NCBI RefSeq assembly: GCF_000473085.1
Contig: NZ_AXBA01000015.1
Location: 1-64,000, forward strand
Source of the DNA: Azorhizobium doebereinerae UFLA1-100
GTDB lineage: Bacteria; Pseudomonadota; Alphaproteobacteria; Rhizobiales; Xanthobacteraceae
Direction: 5' to 3'
DNA: 64,000 nucleotides
A program made the position numbers and the translations under genes. This document shows, in pieces, positions 41,527-50,162 of the stretch (position 1 is the stretch's first letter; each line of letters opens with the position of its first letter). The notes beneath the pieces were generated by a model. The model saw only the letters and a list, made by a program, of their open reading frames with translations, did no database searches and had not been told where the DNA came from.

Positions 41527-42429
41527 TCAGGAGGGCAGGCGCACCTTCGGTTTGGAGATGGAGGTGGCGGCCACCTGCACCTCCTGCGCCAGCTCCGCTT
41601 CGGCCCGCTGTGGGGTCCAGCGGCTGGTGGGAACGGAGATGTTGATCGCCGCCACCGGCCGGCCGTGCTCGTCGGTGATGGCGGCGCCCACCGAGATGTC
41701 GCCCATCACCGCCTCGTTGACCGTCACCGCATAGCCGCGCTCGCCCGCCCGCCGCACCCGCTCCAGCAGTGCCTCGGGGTCGGTCTCGGTAAAGGGGGTG
41801 AGCGGCGCGAGGTCGGTGCGGGCGAGGATCTCGCGCTGCTCCGCCTCGCTCATGCGCGAGAGCATGGCGGTGCCGGACGCGGTGAAAAAGGTGGGCAGCC
41901 GGCTGCCGACGACGATGTCGATATGGGCCATGTGCTGGCCGGGGAAGCGCGCGACGAAGACGATGTCCGGCCCGTCCAGCTCCTGCAGATTGGTGGTCTC
42001 GCCGAGGCGCCGGCTGATGTCGAGCAGATAGGGCAGCGCCCGGTCGATCAGTTCGTTGGCGCGCAGGTAGCTGTAGGAGAACTGAAGCACCTTGGAGGTC
42101 AGCGCATAGTTGCGCGTGTCGGGCACGCGCTTGATGTAGCCCAGCGTCTCCAGCGTATGCACCAGGCGCTGCGCCGCGCTGCGGTCGAGGCCGGAGGCAC
42201 GGGCGATATCGGCCAGCGTCATGAAGCGCTGCGGCCCGTCGAAGGCATGCAGCACCTGGAAGGCCTTTTCCGTCGAACCGACGAACAGCGAGGAACGGCG
42301 CTTGTCCGCGCCCGTATCCATGGCGGCGTCCATGGCAGCGGCCTTCGGCGCAGGCGCTGCGATGCGGCCCGGGCTCTTGGGGGGCTTGGGCGAGGGGCTC
42401 GAAGCGGCGGTCCGGGTGGGCTTGCGCAT
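41527..42429 (-). CDS. IclR-family transcriptional regulator
   Basis: 300 residues. A Pro/Ser/Ala-rich start (about 1-50) is followed by the winged helix (TEKAFQVLHAFDGPQRFMTLADIARASGLDRSAAQRLVHTLE, order only) and the IclR effector domain: GQHMAHIDIVVGSRLPTFFTASG and GYAVTVNEAVMGDISVGAAI. IclR proteins sense small aromatic or aliphatic acids. It lies at the distal end of the operon of the DapA-family lyase and importer and probably controls it or a linked gene. The start is uncertain: ATG 42429 (MRKPTRT) and an in-frame ATG about 32 residues later are both possible. Confidence 0.88.
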   Translation of the reverse strand: MRKPTRTAASSPSPKPPKSPGRIAAPAPKAAAMDAAMDTGADKRRSSLFVGSTEKAFQVLHAFDGPQRFMTLADIARASGLDRSAAQRLVHTLETLGYIKRVPDTRNYALTSKVLQFSYSYLRANELIDRALPYLLDISRRLGETTNLQELDGPDIVFVARFPGQHMAHIDIVVGSRLPTFFTASGTAMLSRMSEAEQREILARTDLAPLTPFTETDPEALLERVRRAGERGYAVTVNEAVMGDISVGAAITDEHGRPVAAINISVPTSRWTPQRAEAELAQEVQVAATSISKPKVRLPS

Positions 42430-42527
42430 ACGCTCTTTCTGTGGGCTCAGCCGGGCGTCCGTCAATCTCCATCGACGGGCGCCGCGTCGCGGGCCCGGCC
42501 GGTCCGCACGAACCGGCCGGGGAGGGG

Positions 42528-43448
42528 TCAGGAGGCGAGGGCGCTGGGCTGGCCCTCGAACTGCGGCAGCAGGCGCTTCACCTCCTCGCGCAGCCGGGCG
42601 GCGAGCGCGGGGGCGGGCGGTACCAGCGGCGCCAGCAGGCGGGGGGCATCGACGCCGACGAGGTCCATCACCGCCTTCATCGGGCCGGGGTTGGTCTCGG
42701 CGAAGGCCATGTTCATCATCGGGATGAACTGGCGATGCAGCGCCAGCGCATCCTGGGTGCGGCCGGCGGCGGCAAGGTCGAAGATCTTGCGCCAGGCGCG
42801 CGGCAGCAGGTTGGCGGTCACCACGATGCCGCCCTTGGCGCCCGCCGCCACATGCAGCGGAAACAGGCTGTCCTCACCGCTCAGCACGGTGAAATCGGGG
42901 CCGACCCCCGCCACCGTCTGGAGGAAGTGGTACATGTCGGTATTGCAGGCCTTCATGCCGATGATCCGCTCGTGCCGGGACAATTCGTGCAGGATCTCGG
43001 GCTGGATGGCGATGCGGGTGCGGTAGGGGATCTCATAGATCAGGATCGGCACCGGCGAGGCGTCCGCATAGCGCAGGAAATAGTCCCGGATGCCGGCCTG
43101 GGTGGGGTTGGTGTAGTAGGGGGTCAGCACCAGCAGGCCGTCGACGCCCGCCGCGCCGAACTCGCGTCCCGCCTGGAGGGCGTCATGGAAGCCGGTGTCG
43201 AGCACGCCGGCGATCACCGGCACCTTTCCGGCCATCGCCTCGGCGGCAAGGCCGGCGAACCTGATGCGCTCGGAGCGCGCCAGCGCGCCGTATTCGCCCG
43301 TGCCGCCCAGCGGCACCAGCCCGTCGATGCCCTGCTGGAGCAGCCAGGAGAACAGCGCCTTGGAGGCCGGCACGTTGATGGTGTCGTCGGCGTTCACCGG
43401 CGTCGGGGTGGCCGGCAGGATGCCGCGCAATTGGGGGGCAGTCAGCAT
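42528..43448 (-). CDS. DapA/N-acetylneuraminate lyase-family aldolase
   Basis: 306 residues. The class I aldolase barrel is clear: GILPATPTPVNADDTINV, VPLGGTGEYGALARSER (GTTGE-like), ILIYEIPYRTRIAIQPEIL with the catalytic Tyr, and the Schiff-base Lys in IIGMKACNTDM. It could be dihydrodipicolinate synthase or, more likely in this context, a lyase for a 2-oxo sugar acid or similar hydroxy acid. It is downstream of the fused permease with a 37-base gap, in an operon with a FAD-dependent 2-hydroxyacid dehydrogenase. Confidence 0.9.
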   Translation of the reverse strand: MLTAPQLRGILPATPTPVNADDTINVPASKALFSWLLQQGIDGLVPLGGTGEYGALARSERIRFAGLAAEAMAGKVPVIAGVLDTGFHDALQAGREFGAAGVDGLLVLTPYYTNPTQAGIRDYFLRYADASPVPILIYEIPYRTRIAIQPEILHELSRHERIIGMKACNTDMYHFLQTVAGVGPDFTVLSGEDSLFPLHVAAGAKGGIVVTANLLPRAWRKIFDLAAAGRTQDALALHRQFIPMMNMAFAETNPGPMKAVMDLVGVDAPRLLAPLVPPAPALAARLREEVKRLLPQFEGQPSALAS

Positions 43449-43485
43449 GGAACGAGGAACCTTGTCATGAGGTCGGGTGAGGCGG

Positions 43486-45267
43486 TCAGGACGCGACGCT
43501 GCGCCGGCGGAGCCGGTCGGCCGCGAAGATCAGCACCGCGATGAACACGAACAGGCAGGTGGACACCGCCGCGATCACGGGGGAGACCTGAAGCGTCACC
43601 TCGTCCCAGAACTGCTTGGGCAAGGTGGCGTTGAGGCCGCCGGAGGCGAACAGCGCGATGGTCAATTCGTCGAACGAGGTGGCGAAGGCGAACAGGAAGG
43701 ACGACATCATTCCCGCCCCGAGGATGGGCAGCGTCACGTAGCGCAGCGTCGCCAGCGGCCGCGCGCCGAGGCTCTGGGCGGCGAGGTCGAGGCGGGTGTC
43801 GTAGTTGCGCAGCACCGCCATCATGGTCATCACCACATAGGGCACGGCGACCACGGTGTGGCCGAGGACGAGGCCGAGCGCGGTGCCCACGAGGCCGATG
43901 CGGGCGAACATGTAGAACAGCCCCACCGCGATGATCATGCGCGGCACCACGATGGGCGACAGCACGAAGGCCAGCATGGCACCCTTGCCGCGCATGTCGC
44001 CGCGGACCAGCAGGAAGGCGGCGGGCGTGCCGATGAGCATCGACAGCACGCCGGTGCCGAGGCCGACCAGCAGCGAGCGGGTGAGCGCCTGCGCCCAGAC
44101 CGGAGAGTCGAGCATTTCCCGGTACCACTGCAAGGTAAAGCCCTGCGGCGGCCAGTTGAGGCCCCCCGAGCCGAACGACAGCGGGATCATCAGCACCGCC
44201 GGCAGGCTCATGAGGACGAGCACGATCCAGACGAACGCCACCAGCGGACGGGGCGGCTTGGCGCCGTCGCGTCGGCCGCGCGGGAACACCGCGATGATCC
44301 GGTCGCTGACATCGCCCAGCAGGGTCAGGATGGCATCCCCGATCCGATGGCCGAAACCCTGGGGCCTGGCGGTGGCGGCGCGCGGCGCGGACGTGCCGGT
44401 CATGGAGGAGAGGCCGAGCAGCTTGTCGTAGAGCACGAACACCACCAGCACCACGAGCAGGAGCAGCACGGAGATGGCGCCGGCAAAGCCCCAGTTCAGC
44501 GTCTGGAGCACCTGGTCGATGATGAGCTGGGTGATCATGGTCTCGCGCCGTCCGCCCAGCAGCGCGGGAACGATGAAGAAGCCGATGGCGGTGACGAACA
44601 CCATGATGGCGGCGGCCGCCACGCCGGGCAGCGAGAGCGGGAAATAGATCTTCCAGAACGCCGTGCCGGGCCGGGCGCCGAGGGTCGAGGCGGCGCGGGG
44701 CAGGGTGCGGTCGATATTCTCCATCACCGCCAGCATGGTGAGGATGGCGAGCGGCATCAGCGCGTGCACCATGCCCACCAGAACGCTGCCGAAATTATAG
44801 AGCAGGTCCGCCGGTGTATCGATGATGCCGAGCGAGGTGAGCAGGTGGTTCAGCACCCCGCGCCGGCCGAGGATGACGATCCAGGCGAAGGCGCGCACCA
44901 GGAAGCTGGTCCAGAACGACAGCAGCACCCAGAACAGCAGCGTCGCCTTGCGCTCCGGGCTTGCCACGGAAATCAGATAGGCGATGGGATAGCCGCCGAC
45001 GACGGACAGGACGGTGGTGAAGAAGGAGATCTTCAGCGTGATGAGCATCACGTTGAAATAGAGCGGCGAGGCGAACAGCTGCTGGTAGGCGGCGAGGCTG
45101 AAGCCTGCCTTGCCCCAGACGCTGAGCGCCAGGAGCTGGCCGACGGGATAGACCAGGAAGGCCAGGAGCAGCACCACCAGCGGCGCGGCCATAAGGGCGC
45201 GCCCGAGGCGTTTCTTGCGCGCGGCGGCGCGGGCCCGCGCGGAGGAAGACGGGGGGAGGGCGGCCAT
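43486..45267 (-). CDS. ABC importer permease, two permease domains fused (PotB/PotC-like)
   Basis: 593 residues. Two binding-protein-dependent transport domains lie in one chain. The first (about 25-275) has the EAA-like loop ASTLGARPGTAFWKIYFPLSLPG; the second (about 335-590) has AQSLGARPLATLRYVTLPILGAG. A linker with a basic cytoplasmic stretch (about 285-345) joins them. Spermidine/putrescine-type importers usually use separate PotB and PotC. The fusion gives 12 or more helices and one intact membrane unit. It is encoded after its ATPase with 3 bases between. Confidence 0.9.
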   Translation of the reverse strand: MAALPPSSSARARAAARKKRLGRALMAAPLVVLLLAFLVYPVGQLLALSVWGKAGFSLAAYQQLFASPLYFNVMLITLKISFFTTVLSVVGGYPIAYLISVASPERKATLLFWVLLSFWTSFLVRAFAWIVILGRRGVLNHLLTSLGIIDTPADLLYNFGSVLVGMVHALMPLAILTMLAVMENIDRTLPRAASTLGARPGTAFWKIYFPLSLPGVAAAAIMVFVTAIGFFIVPALLGGRRETMITQLIIDQVLQTLNWGFAGAISVLLLLVVLVVFVLYDKLLGLSSMTGTSAPRAATARPQGFGHRIGDAILTLLGDVSDRIIAVFPRGRRDGAKPPRPLVAFVWIVLVLMSLPAVLMIPLSFGSGGLNWPPQGFTLQWYREMLDSPVWAQALTRSLLVGLGTGVLSMLIGTPAAFLLVRGDMRGKGAMLAFVLSPIVVPRMIIAVGLFYMFARIGLVGTALGLVLGHTVVAVPYVVMTMMAVLRNYDTRLDLAAQSLGARPLATLRYVTLPILGAGMMSSFLFAFATSFDELTIALFASGGLNATLPKQFWDEVTLQVSPVIAAVSTCLFVFIAVLIFAADRLRRRSVAS

Positions 45268-45270
45268 CGC

Positions 45271-46371
45271 TCAGTGCGCCCCGGCATCGGCGATGGCGAC
45301 GGCGTCCGCCGCCTGCCAATCCAGTTCCAGCAGGTCGCCGATCCGGTGCTCGTCCGACAGGCTGCGGGTGGGATAGGCGGCGATCAGCGGCGGCAGGCCG
45401 GGCGTCACCGCATCCAGATAGAGCTTGGTGAGGCTGCCCGTGACCATCACGTCCGCGAGGCGGCCCTTCAGCTTGCCGGAGCCGTCCACCGGCGCCCGCA
45501 CGGTGATGTTCTGCGGGCGCACCATCACGGTGACGTCCGCTCCGGCGGCGAGGGGCGCGCCGTTGCTGATGGCCTGCCCCGTGCCAGCGCCCGCGGCCAG
45601 CGCGATGTCGAGGGTCTCGCCGGCCGTGGCGGAGATGCGGGCCGGCAGCAGGTTGGATTCGCCGAGGAAGTCGGCGACGAAGACCGTGCGCGGGCGGAAA
45701 TAGAGGTCGCCCGGCGCGCCGAGTTGCTCGATGCGGCCGGCATTCATCAGGCAGATGCGATCCGACATGGTCATCGCCTCTTCCTGGTCGTGCGTCACAT
45801 AGATGATGGTGGTGGCAAGCTCGCGATGGATGCGCTTGATCTCCAACTGCATCTGCTCGCGCAGCTTCTTGTCGAGCGCGCCCAGGGGCTCGTCCATGAG
45901 GATGATGGAGGGCCGGTAGACGAGGCAGCGGGCGAGCGCGATGCGCTGCTGCTGGCCGCCGGACAATTCGCGCGGGAAGCGCTTGGCCACATGCGGGAGG
46001 CGCACCATTTCCAGCGCCTCCGCCGCGCGCTTGCGGGCCTCCGCCGCCCCCACCTTCCGCATCTTGAGCGGGAAGGCGATGTTGTCCTCGATGGTCATGT
46101 GCGGGAACAGGGCGTAGTTCTGGAACACCATGCCGAGATCGCGCTCATAGGGCGGGCGATAGGTGACGTCGGCGCCGCCGATGCGCACCTCGCCCTCGTC
46201 CGGCGTGGCGAGGCCGGCGATGAGGCTGAGCAGCGTGGTCTTGCCCGAGCCGGAGGGGCCAAGCAGGGTCAGGAACTCGCCCGCCGGCACGTCGAGGCTG
46301 GTCGGGGCCAGGGCGACGAACTCGCCGTAGCGCTTGGCAAGCCCGTGGACGGTGAGACTGGACGACGACAT
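45271..46371 (-). CDS. ABC importer ATP-binding protein (PotA/MalK-like)
   Basis: 366 residues. The ATPase core at about 1-235 has Walker A LLGPSGSGKTTLLSL, Q-loop VFQNYALFPHMTIEDN, signature LSGGQQQRIALARCL and Walker B IILMDEPLGALDKKL. The C-terminal TOBE domains cover about 270-366 (VMVRPQNITVRAPVDGSG). It matches the PotA family for polyamine or 2-aminoethylphosphonate-type importers. The gene is 187 bases after the binding-protein gene, with two hairpins in the gap, and 3 bases before the fused permease. Confidence 0.93.
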   Translation of the reverse strand: MSSSSLTVHGLAKRYGEFVALAPTSLDVPAGEFLTLLGPSGSGKTTLLSLIAGLATPDEGEVRIGGADVTYRPPYERDLGMVFQNYALFPHMTIEDNIAFPLKMRKVGAAEARKRAAEALEMVRLPHVAKRFPRELSGGQQQRIALARCLVYRPSIILMDEPLGALDKKLREQMQLEIKRIHRELATTIIYVTHDQEEAMTMSDRICLMNAGRIEQLGAPGDLYFRPRTVFVADFLGESNLLPARISATAGETLDIALAAGAGTGQAISNGAPLAAGADVTVMVRPQNITVRAPVDGSGKLKGRLADVMVTGSLTKLYLDAVTPGLPPLIAAYPTRSLSDEHRIGDLLELDWQAADAVAIADAGAH

Positions 46372-46485
46372 CAGGCCTGCTCCGGCGAGGAAACGACAGG
46401 GGGGCGACTGCGCACGGCGGGCGCGCCACGTTCCGGTGCCGTCGCCGCATGAGGGGGACCCGCACACACGCGAAGCCACCAGGGG

Positions 46486-46521
46486 CCGTACCGGCCGGAT
46501 AGGGGTATCCGGCCGGTACGG
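46486..46521 (-). promoter_or_regulatory. Very stable intercistronic hairpin 2 after the PotD-like gene
   Basis: Perfect 16-bp stem CCGTACCGGCCGGATA with its complement and a GGGG loop. It is the strongest hairpin of the window and lies between the binding-protein and ATPase genes, with no T-run. Confidence 0.75.
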
Positions 46522-46525
46522 GAGC

Positions 46526-46552
46526 GCGGCGCCTTGGGGAAGCAGGCGCCGC
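46526..46552 (-). promoter_or_regulatory. Intercistronic hairpin 1 after the PotD-like gene
   Basis: Perfect 8-bp stem GCGGCGCC/GGCGCCGC with an 11-base loop, 7 bases after the binding-protein stop. In series with the 16-bp hairpin at 46486-46521. Confidence 0.6.
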
Positions 46553-46558
46553 GAGGGG

Positions 46559-47644
46559 TCAGCTCAGGATCCAGCTGTTGAAGCGCTCGATCACCGCCGC
46601 CTGGTTCTTCAGCCAATATGCGGCGTCGATCTGCAGGCCGCTGGCGATGTTCGCCGGATAGGTCGGGCAGCTCTTGGCGATCTCGGGCTTGATGTAGTCG
46701 AACGCCGCGGGCTGGGTGACGCCGGCGGGGAAAAACTCGGTCAGCGCCGCCATGCGCTTCGGGTCCGAGGCAAACTTGATGAACTCGCGGCAGGCGTCGG
46801 CATTGGGCGTGCCGGCGAGGATCGACCAGTGGTCGCCGCCCCAGATGCCCTGGTTCCAGATGATCTCCACCGGGGCGCCCTTGGCCTGCGCCGCCTGGGC
46901 ACGCGAGACCCAGGTGGGGATCATGTCCACTTCGCCGCTGGCCAGCACCTGCTCGACCAGCGCGCCGGAGGTCCACCACACCGCCACATACGGCTTGATG
47001 GCGTCGAGCTTGGCGAAGGCCTTGTCCACGTCGCAGGGGTAGACCTGGCTGGTCGGCACGCCGGTGGCCATGATGGCCTCCTCGATGGTGTCGAACGGAT
47101 GCTTGCGCACCGAGCGGCGGCCGGGGAAGTCCTTCACGTTCCAGAAGTCGGCCCAGGAGCTGGGCGCCGCCTTGCCTTTGAAGGCGTCGGTGCGATACGC
47201 GAGCACCGTCGTATAGACGTTGGTGCCGACACCATAGGGCGACATGTATTGCTGCGGAATGGTGGCGATGACCGGGTCGGACTCCAGGCCGTGCTTCTCC
47301 AGATACAGCGTGTCGCCGGTGGTGAGCATCAGGATGGCCGGCTTGCTGATCTTGGCCATGTCCCAGGTGTAGTTCTTGGTCTCCACCATGCTCTTGATCT
47401 GGGCGGTAGGCTCGGCGCTGGCCTGGACGCCGACCACTTCGATGCCGGTCTTCTCGGTGAATGGCTTGTAGAACACCGCGCCATAGGCCTTGGTGTAGAT
47501 GCCGCCGTCGTCGCGCACGACGATGCGTTTGCCCGCCGCGCGGGAGGGGGACCACACCGCCGGCATCATGACGGCGGCCGCGCCGAGAGCGGCGCCCTTC
47601 AGAAGCGTGCGGCGGGAGGCGCCGGAACCGGGAAGATCAGTCAT
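46559..47644 (-). CDS. ABC importer substrate-binding protein (PotD/PotF-like)
   Basis: 361 residues. A Tat-type signal: RRTLLKGAALGAAAVMMP with cleavage near SRA. The mature domain is SBP_bac_6/PotD-like: KRIVVRDDGGIYTKAYGAV, YGVGTNVYTTVLAYRTDAF, TWVSRAQAAQAKGAPVEII, and DPKRMAALTEFFP near the end. Family members carry polyamines, aminophosphonates and similar cations or sugar derivatives. Encoded with a FAD-dependent hydroxyacid dehydrogenase and a DapA-type lyase, a hydroxyacid-linked ligand is possible. Confidence 0.9.
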   Translation of the reverse strand: MTDLPGSGASRRTLLKGAALGAAAVMMPAVWSPSRAAGKRIVVRDDGGIYTKAYGAVFYKPFTEKTGIEVVGVQASAEPTAQIKSMVETKNYTWDMAKISKPAILMLTTGDTLYLEKHGLESDPVIATIPQQYMSPYGVGTNVYTTVLAYRTDAFKGKAAPSSWADFWNVKDFPGRRSVRKHPFDTIEEAIMATGVPTSQVYPCDVDKAFAKLDAIKPYVAVWWTSGALVEQVLASGEVDMIPTWVSRAQAAQAKGAPVEIIWNQGIWGGDHWSILAGTPNADACREFIKFASDPKRMAALTEFFPAGVTQPAAFDYIKPEIAKSCPTYPANIASGLQIDAAYWLKNQAAVIERFNSWILS

Positions 47645-47694
47645 GACAGGACCCCTCGAAGGTTGTTGTTGATGATGGGACTGACGCGGAAAAC

Positions 47695-49140
47695 CTAGGC
47701 GACCCGCGGCGGCAGCAGCCGGCCGGGGTTGAAGCGGCCATCGGGATCGATGGTGGCCTTGATGGCCTGCATGAGCGCCAGCTCAACCGGCGACTTGTAG
47801 TGCGCCATCTCGCCCACCAGCGTCCGGCCGATGCCGTGCTCGGCGCTGAAGGTGCCGCCGAGCCCATGGGAGACCTCGTTCACCACATGGCGCACCCGGC
47901 GGGCCATGGCGTCCGGGTCGGAGATGGCGCCCCACTGCTCCCACGAGAAGAAGGGAATGAAATGGACATTCCCGTCGCCCATGTGCGCGACAACGATCAC
48001 CGGCAGGCCCGGCACCAGCTCACGGACCGCGTGCGTGGCCTGCGCGATGAAGGTTGGCACGGCCGAGACCGGCACGGCGCAATCGGTGGTCAGGCCGACG
48101 CCGGCCTTTTTGTTCGCCTCGGAGACGGAGTGGCGGATCTCCCACAGCGCGGCGCGCTGCGCCTCGCTCGCTGCCACCACGGCATCCTGTACGAGGCCGG
48201 CTTCCAGGGCGGCCTCCAGCACGCGGTTCAAAGCCGACGAGAGTTCCTCCGCCTCGCCGCTGTCCGCCAGTTCCACCAGCAGGTGCCAGGGATGGCTGCC
48301 GGCGAGCGGATTGCGGCGATCGGGGACGCGGGTGAGCACCAGGTCGAGCTGAAGCTGGTTGATCAGCTCGAAGCCCGAAAGGCGGGAGCCGCACGCGGTC
48401 TGGAAGCGCCCGAGCAACTCCAGGGCGGCCTGCGGATCCGCAAGGCCGATCCAGGCGACGGCGTGGGCGGTGGGCAGCGGGTGCAGCTTCAGCGTCGCGC
48501 CGGTGACGATGCCGAGCGTGCCTTCCGAGCCGATGAAGAGGTGCTTCAGGTCGTAGCCGGTGTTGTTCTTGCGCAAGGCCTTCAGCCCGTCCCAGATGGA
48601 GCCGTCGGGCAGTACCACTTCCAGGCCGAGCACGTTCTCGCGCGTGTTGCCGTAGCGCAGGACAGCAGTGCCGCCGGCATTGGTGGCGATGGTGCCGGCG
48701 ATGTGGCAGGACCCCTCGGCGCCCAGGCTGATGGGATAGAGCCGGCCGGCGGCGCGCGCCGCCTCCTGCACCGTGGCCAGCACGCAGCCGCCATCCACCA
48801 CCATGGTGTTGTTGGCCGCATCCACCGAGCGCACGCGGCGCAGGCGGGCGAGGGCGATGATCACCGGCGGCTTGCCCTCCGTGCCGGGCACGGCGCCGCC
48901 GCACAGGCTGGTGTTGCCGCCCTGAGGCAGGACCGGAACCTGGAAGTCGCGGCAGATGCGCACCGCGGCGGCGACGTCCTGCGTGCTGCGCGGGAGAACC
49001 ACGCAGGCTGCCGGCCCGGTGTAGCGCTCGCGCCAGTCATGGACATAAGCGGCGAGATCGGCCGGTTCCGTCAGCACGCTGTCGGCGCCGAGGCTGGCCC
49101 GCAGTGCGTCCGTCACGTCCAAGCTCGTACCGTGCATCAT
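47695..49140 (-). CDS. FAD-dependent 2-hydroxyacid dehydrogenase (GlcD/D2HGDH-like)
   Basis: 481 residues. FAD_binding_4 domain: CVVLPRSTQDVAAAVRIC, VPVLPQGGNTSLCGGAVP, GAEGSCHIAGTIATNAGGT, LFIGSEGTLGIVTGATLKLHP. The C-terminal FAD-oxidase domain has VVAHMGDGNVHFIPFF (metal-site region) and FSAEHGIGRTL. The class includes D-lactate, D-2-hydroxyglutarate and glycolate oxidising enzymes. It heads operon C and starts close to two MarR-type half-sites. ATG 49140 and ATG 49137 are adjacent; either may start. Confidence 0.92.
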   Translation of the reverse strand: MMHGTSLDVTDALRASLGADSVLTEPADLAAYVHDWRERYTGPAACVVLPRSTQDVAAAVRICRDFQVPVLPQGGNTSLCGGAVPGTEGKPPVIIALARLRRVRSVDAANNTMVVDGGCVLATVQEAARAAGRLYPISLGAEGSCHIAGTIATNAGGTAVLRYGNTRENVLGLEVVLPDGSIWDGLKALRKNNTGYDLKHLFIGSEGTLGIVTGATLKLHPLPTAHAVAWIGLADPQAALELLGRFQTACGSRLSGFELINQLQLDLVLTRVPDRRNPLAGSHPWHLLVELADSGEAEELSSALNRVLEAALEAGLVQDAVVAASEAQRAALWEIRHSVSEANKKAGVGLTTDCAVPVSAVPTFIAQATHAVRELVPGLPVIVVAHMGDGNVHFIPFFSWEQWGAISDPDAMARRVRHVVNEVSHGLGGTFSAEHGIGRTLVGEMAHYKSPVELALMQAIKATIDPDGRFNPGRLLPPRVA

Positions 49141-49156
49141 CGTGATTCCGTCTCAA

Positions 49157-49173
49157 TAATCGCAATACGATTA
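49157..49173. promoter_or_regulatory. Palindrome before the hydroxyacid dehydrogenase gene
   Basis: Perfect 6-5-6 inverted repeat TAATCG-CAATA-CGATTA, 17-33 bases before the start. The half TAATCG also occurs at the marR-type promoter (49874-49879), so the same regulator could bind both. Confidence 0.5.
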
Positions 49174-49294
49174 CAATGATTGGGATACGCTACATACGTT
49201 TTTCCCCGCACACAAGCTGCATGCGCAGGCAGGCGCCACCGCTTCTGGGTACAAACTGTGCATGCGACGGACGGGCAAGGAGGGGCGCGGTCGA

Positions 49295-49726
49295 TCAGGC
49301 TTCGCCGTCGGGGCCGAGCATCTTGCGCAGCAGGAACATCAATGCCACGCGCTCGGCGGCGTTGAGGTTCTGCAGCGTCAGTTCGGTGATCGCCTGCGCG
49401 CAGGGCACCATCTCGTCGAGCGTGCGGCTGCCCTTCTCGGTGAGAGTCGCGATGACCTTGCGCCGGTCCTGCGGGTCGGTGGACAGCGAGATCAGCCCGC
49501 GCCCCTTCAGCCGCTCCATGATGCCGCGGATGGTGCCCTGATCGACCGCCGTGGCGCGGACCAGCTCGCTCTGCGAGCTCGGGCCATGATCGCGGATGGC
49601 GCACAGGGTCACGAACTGCACGGTGGTCAGGTTGGGGTCGGAGGCGGTGTGCTGGAAGATGGACACGTGGCGCTGGTAGGTCCGCCGCAGGAGGTGGCCG
49701 ACCTGCTCGCGGAAGTCATAGGCCAT
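49295..49726 (-). CDS. MarR-family transcriptional regulator
   Basis: 143 residues from ATG 49726. MarR winged helix: YQRHVSIFQHTASDPNLTTVQFVTLCAIRDHGPSSQSELVRAT (order only), IRGIMERLKGRGLISLSTDPQDRRKVIATLTEKG wing with the DxRR-like motif. The frame is open upstream to 49978, but those residues look non-coding and contain a palindrome and a promoter-like sequence. MarR proteins are usually autorepressing and respond to a small acid. It is probably the regulator of the dehydrogenase operon downstream. The start is uncertain; no good ribosome site is visible. Confidence 0.85.
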   Translation of the reverse strand: MAYDFREQVGHLLRRTYQRHVSIFQHTASDPNLTTVQFVTLCAIRDHGPSSQSELVRATAVDQGTIRGIMERLKGRGLISLSTDPQDRRKVIATLTEKGSRTLDEMVPCAQAITELTLQNLNAAERVALMFLLRKMLGPDGEA

Positions 49727-49875
49727 CGTGCCGGCAGCGGCTTCGGCGGGCCCGTCGGCAGGTTGATCGTGAAGGGGAGTGGCCGGCACGATGGGCGTCA
49801 CCGATGCAGTGGACAGGGGGCGCCAAGCCTGCCACGAACGTCCCGTCAGGGTCCGCTCGGCGTCCTTATCCAGTA

Positions 49876-49905
49876 ATCGTAGTGCACACACTACGTTATC
49901 TGCAA
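49876..49905 (-). promoter_or_regulatory. Probable promoter and operator of the marR-type gene
   Basis: Minus strand: TTGCAG (49905-49900), 18-base spacer, TACGAT (49881-49876). A perfect 7-4-7 inverted repeat CGTAGTG-CACA-CACTACG (49878-49895) covers the -10 box and part of the spacer, as expected for autorepression. Confidence 0.6.
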
Positions 49906-50021
49906 CAGGGAGAACGTGGGAAGATCGTCGGCGGCGAAAAATTAGCCGCACTGCACCTGAAATGACCATGCATTGCACAAATTATATCTGACGCGGGAGG
50001 TGGTGCGTCGAAGATTGGACG

Positions 50022-50050
50022 TTGACGAAATAAGAAGTGTGTACTCTATT
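50022..50050 (+). promoter_or_regulatory. Probable sigma-70 promoter of the NMT1-type importer operon
   Basis: TTGACG (50022-50027), 17-base spacer, TCTATT (50045-50050). The -10 box is covered by the palindrome TACTCTATTTTGAGTA at 50042-50057, so a repressor there would block the promoter. Confidence 0.65.
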
Positions 50051-50162
50051 TTGAGTAGTTGCAGAGCAAGCCATGTACGGCCCGCCAGCCACGGCGTCCG
50101 CCGTCAGTCATCTGCCGCCCGGCGCCCGCAGCGCCGAGGGCCATAATCGCGGGGTGAGCTTC

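Larger units (their letters stand above)
49727..50162. other. Divergent regulatory region between marR-type gene and NMT1-type importer
   Basis: About 436 bases without a convincing gene. It contains the likely marR promoter with palindrome at 49878-49895 and the importer promoter at 50022-50050 with another palindrome at 50042-50057. The sequence is less GC-rich at 49860-50060 than its flanks. The stretch 50058-50162 is a leader to the binding-protein gene. Confidence 0.6.

Noticed and set aside
43477-46452. A 991-residue plus-strand frame opposite the PotA/permease genes
   Set aside because: It is an antisense shadow with repeated HH, EE and GQ runs and no domain. The minus-strand ABC genes are well supported.
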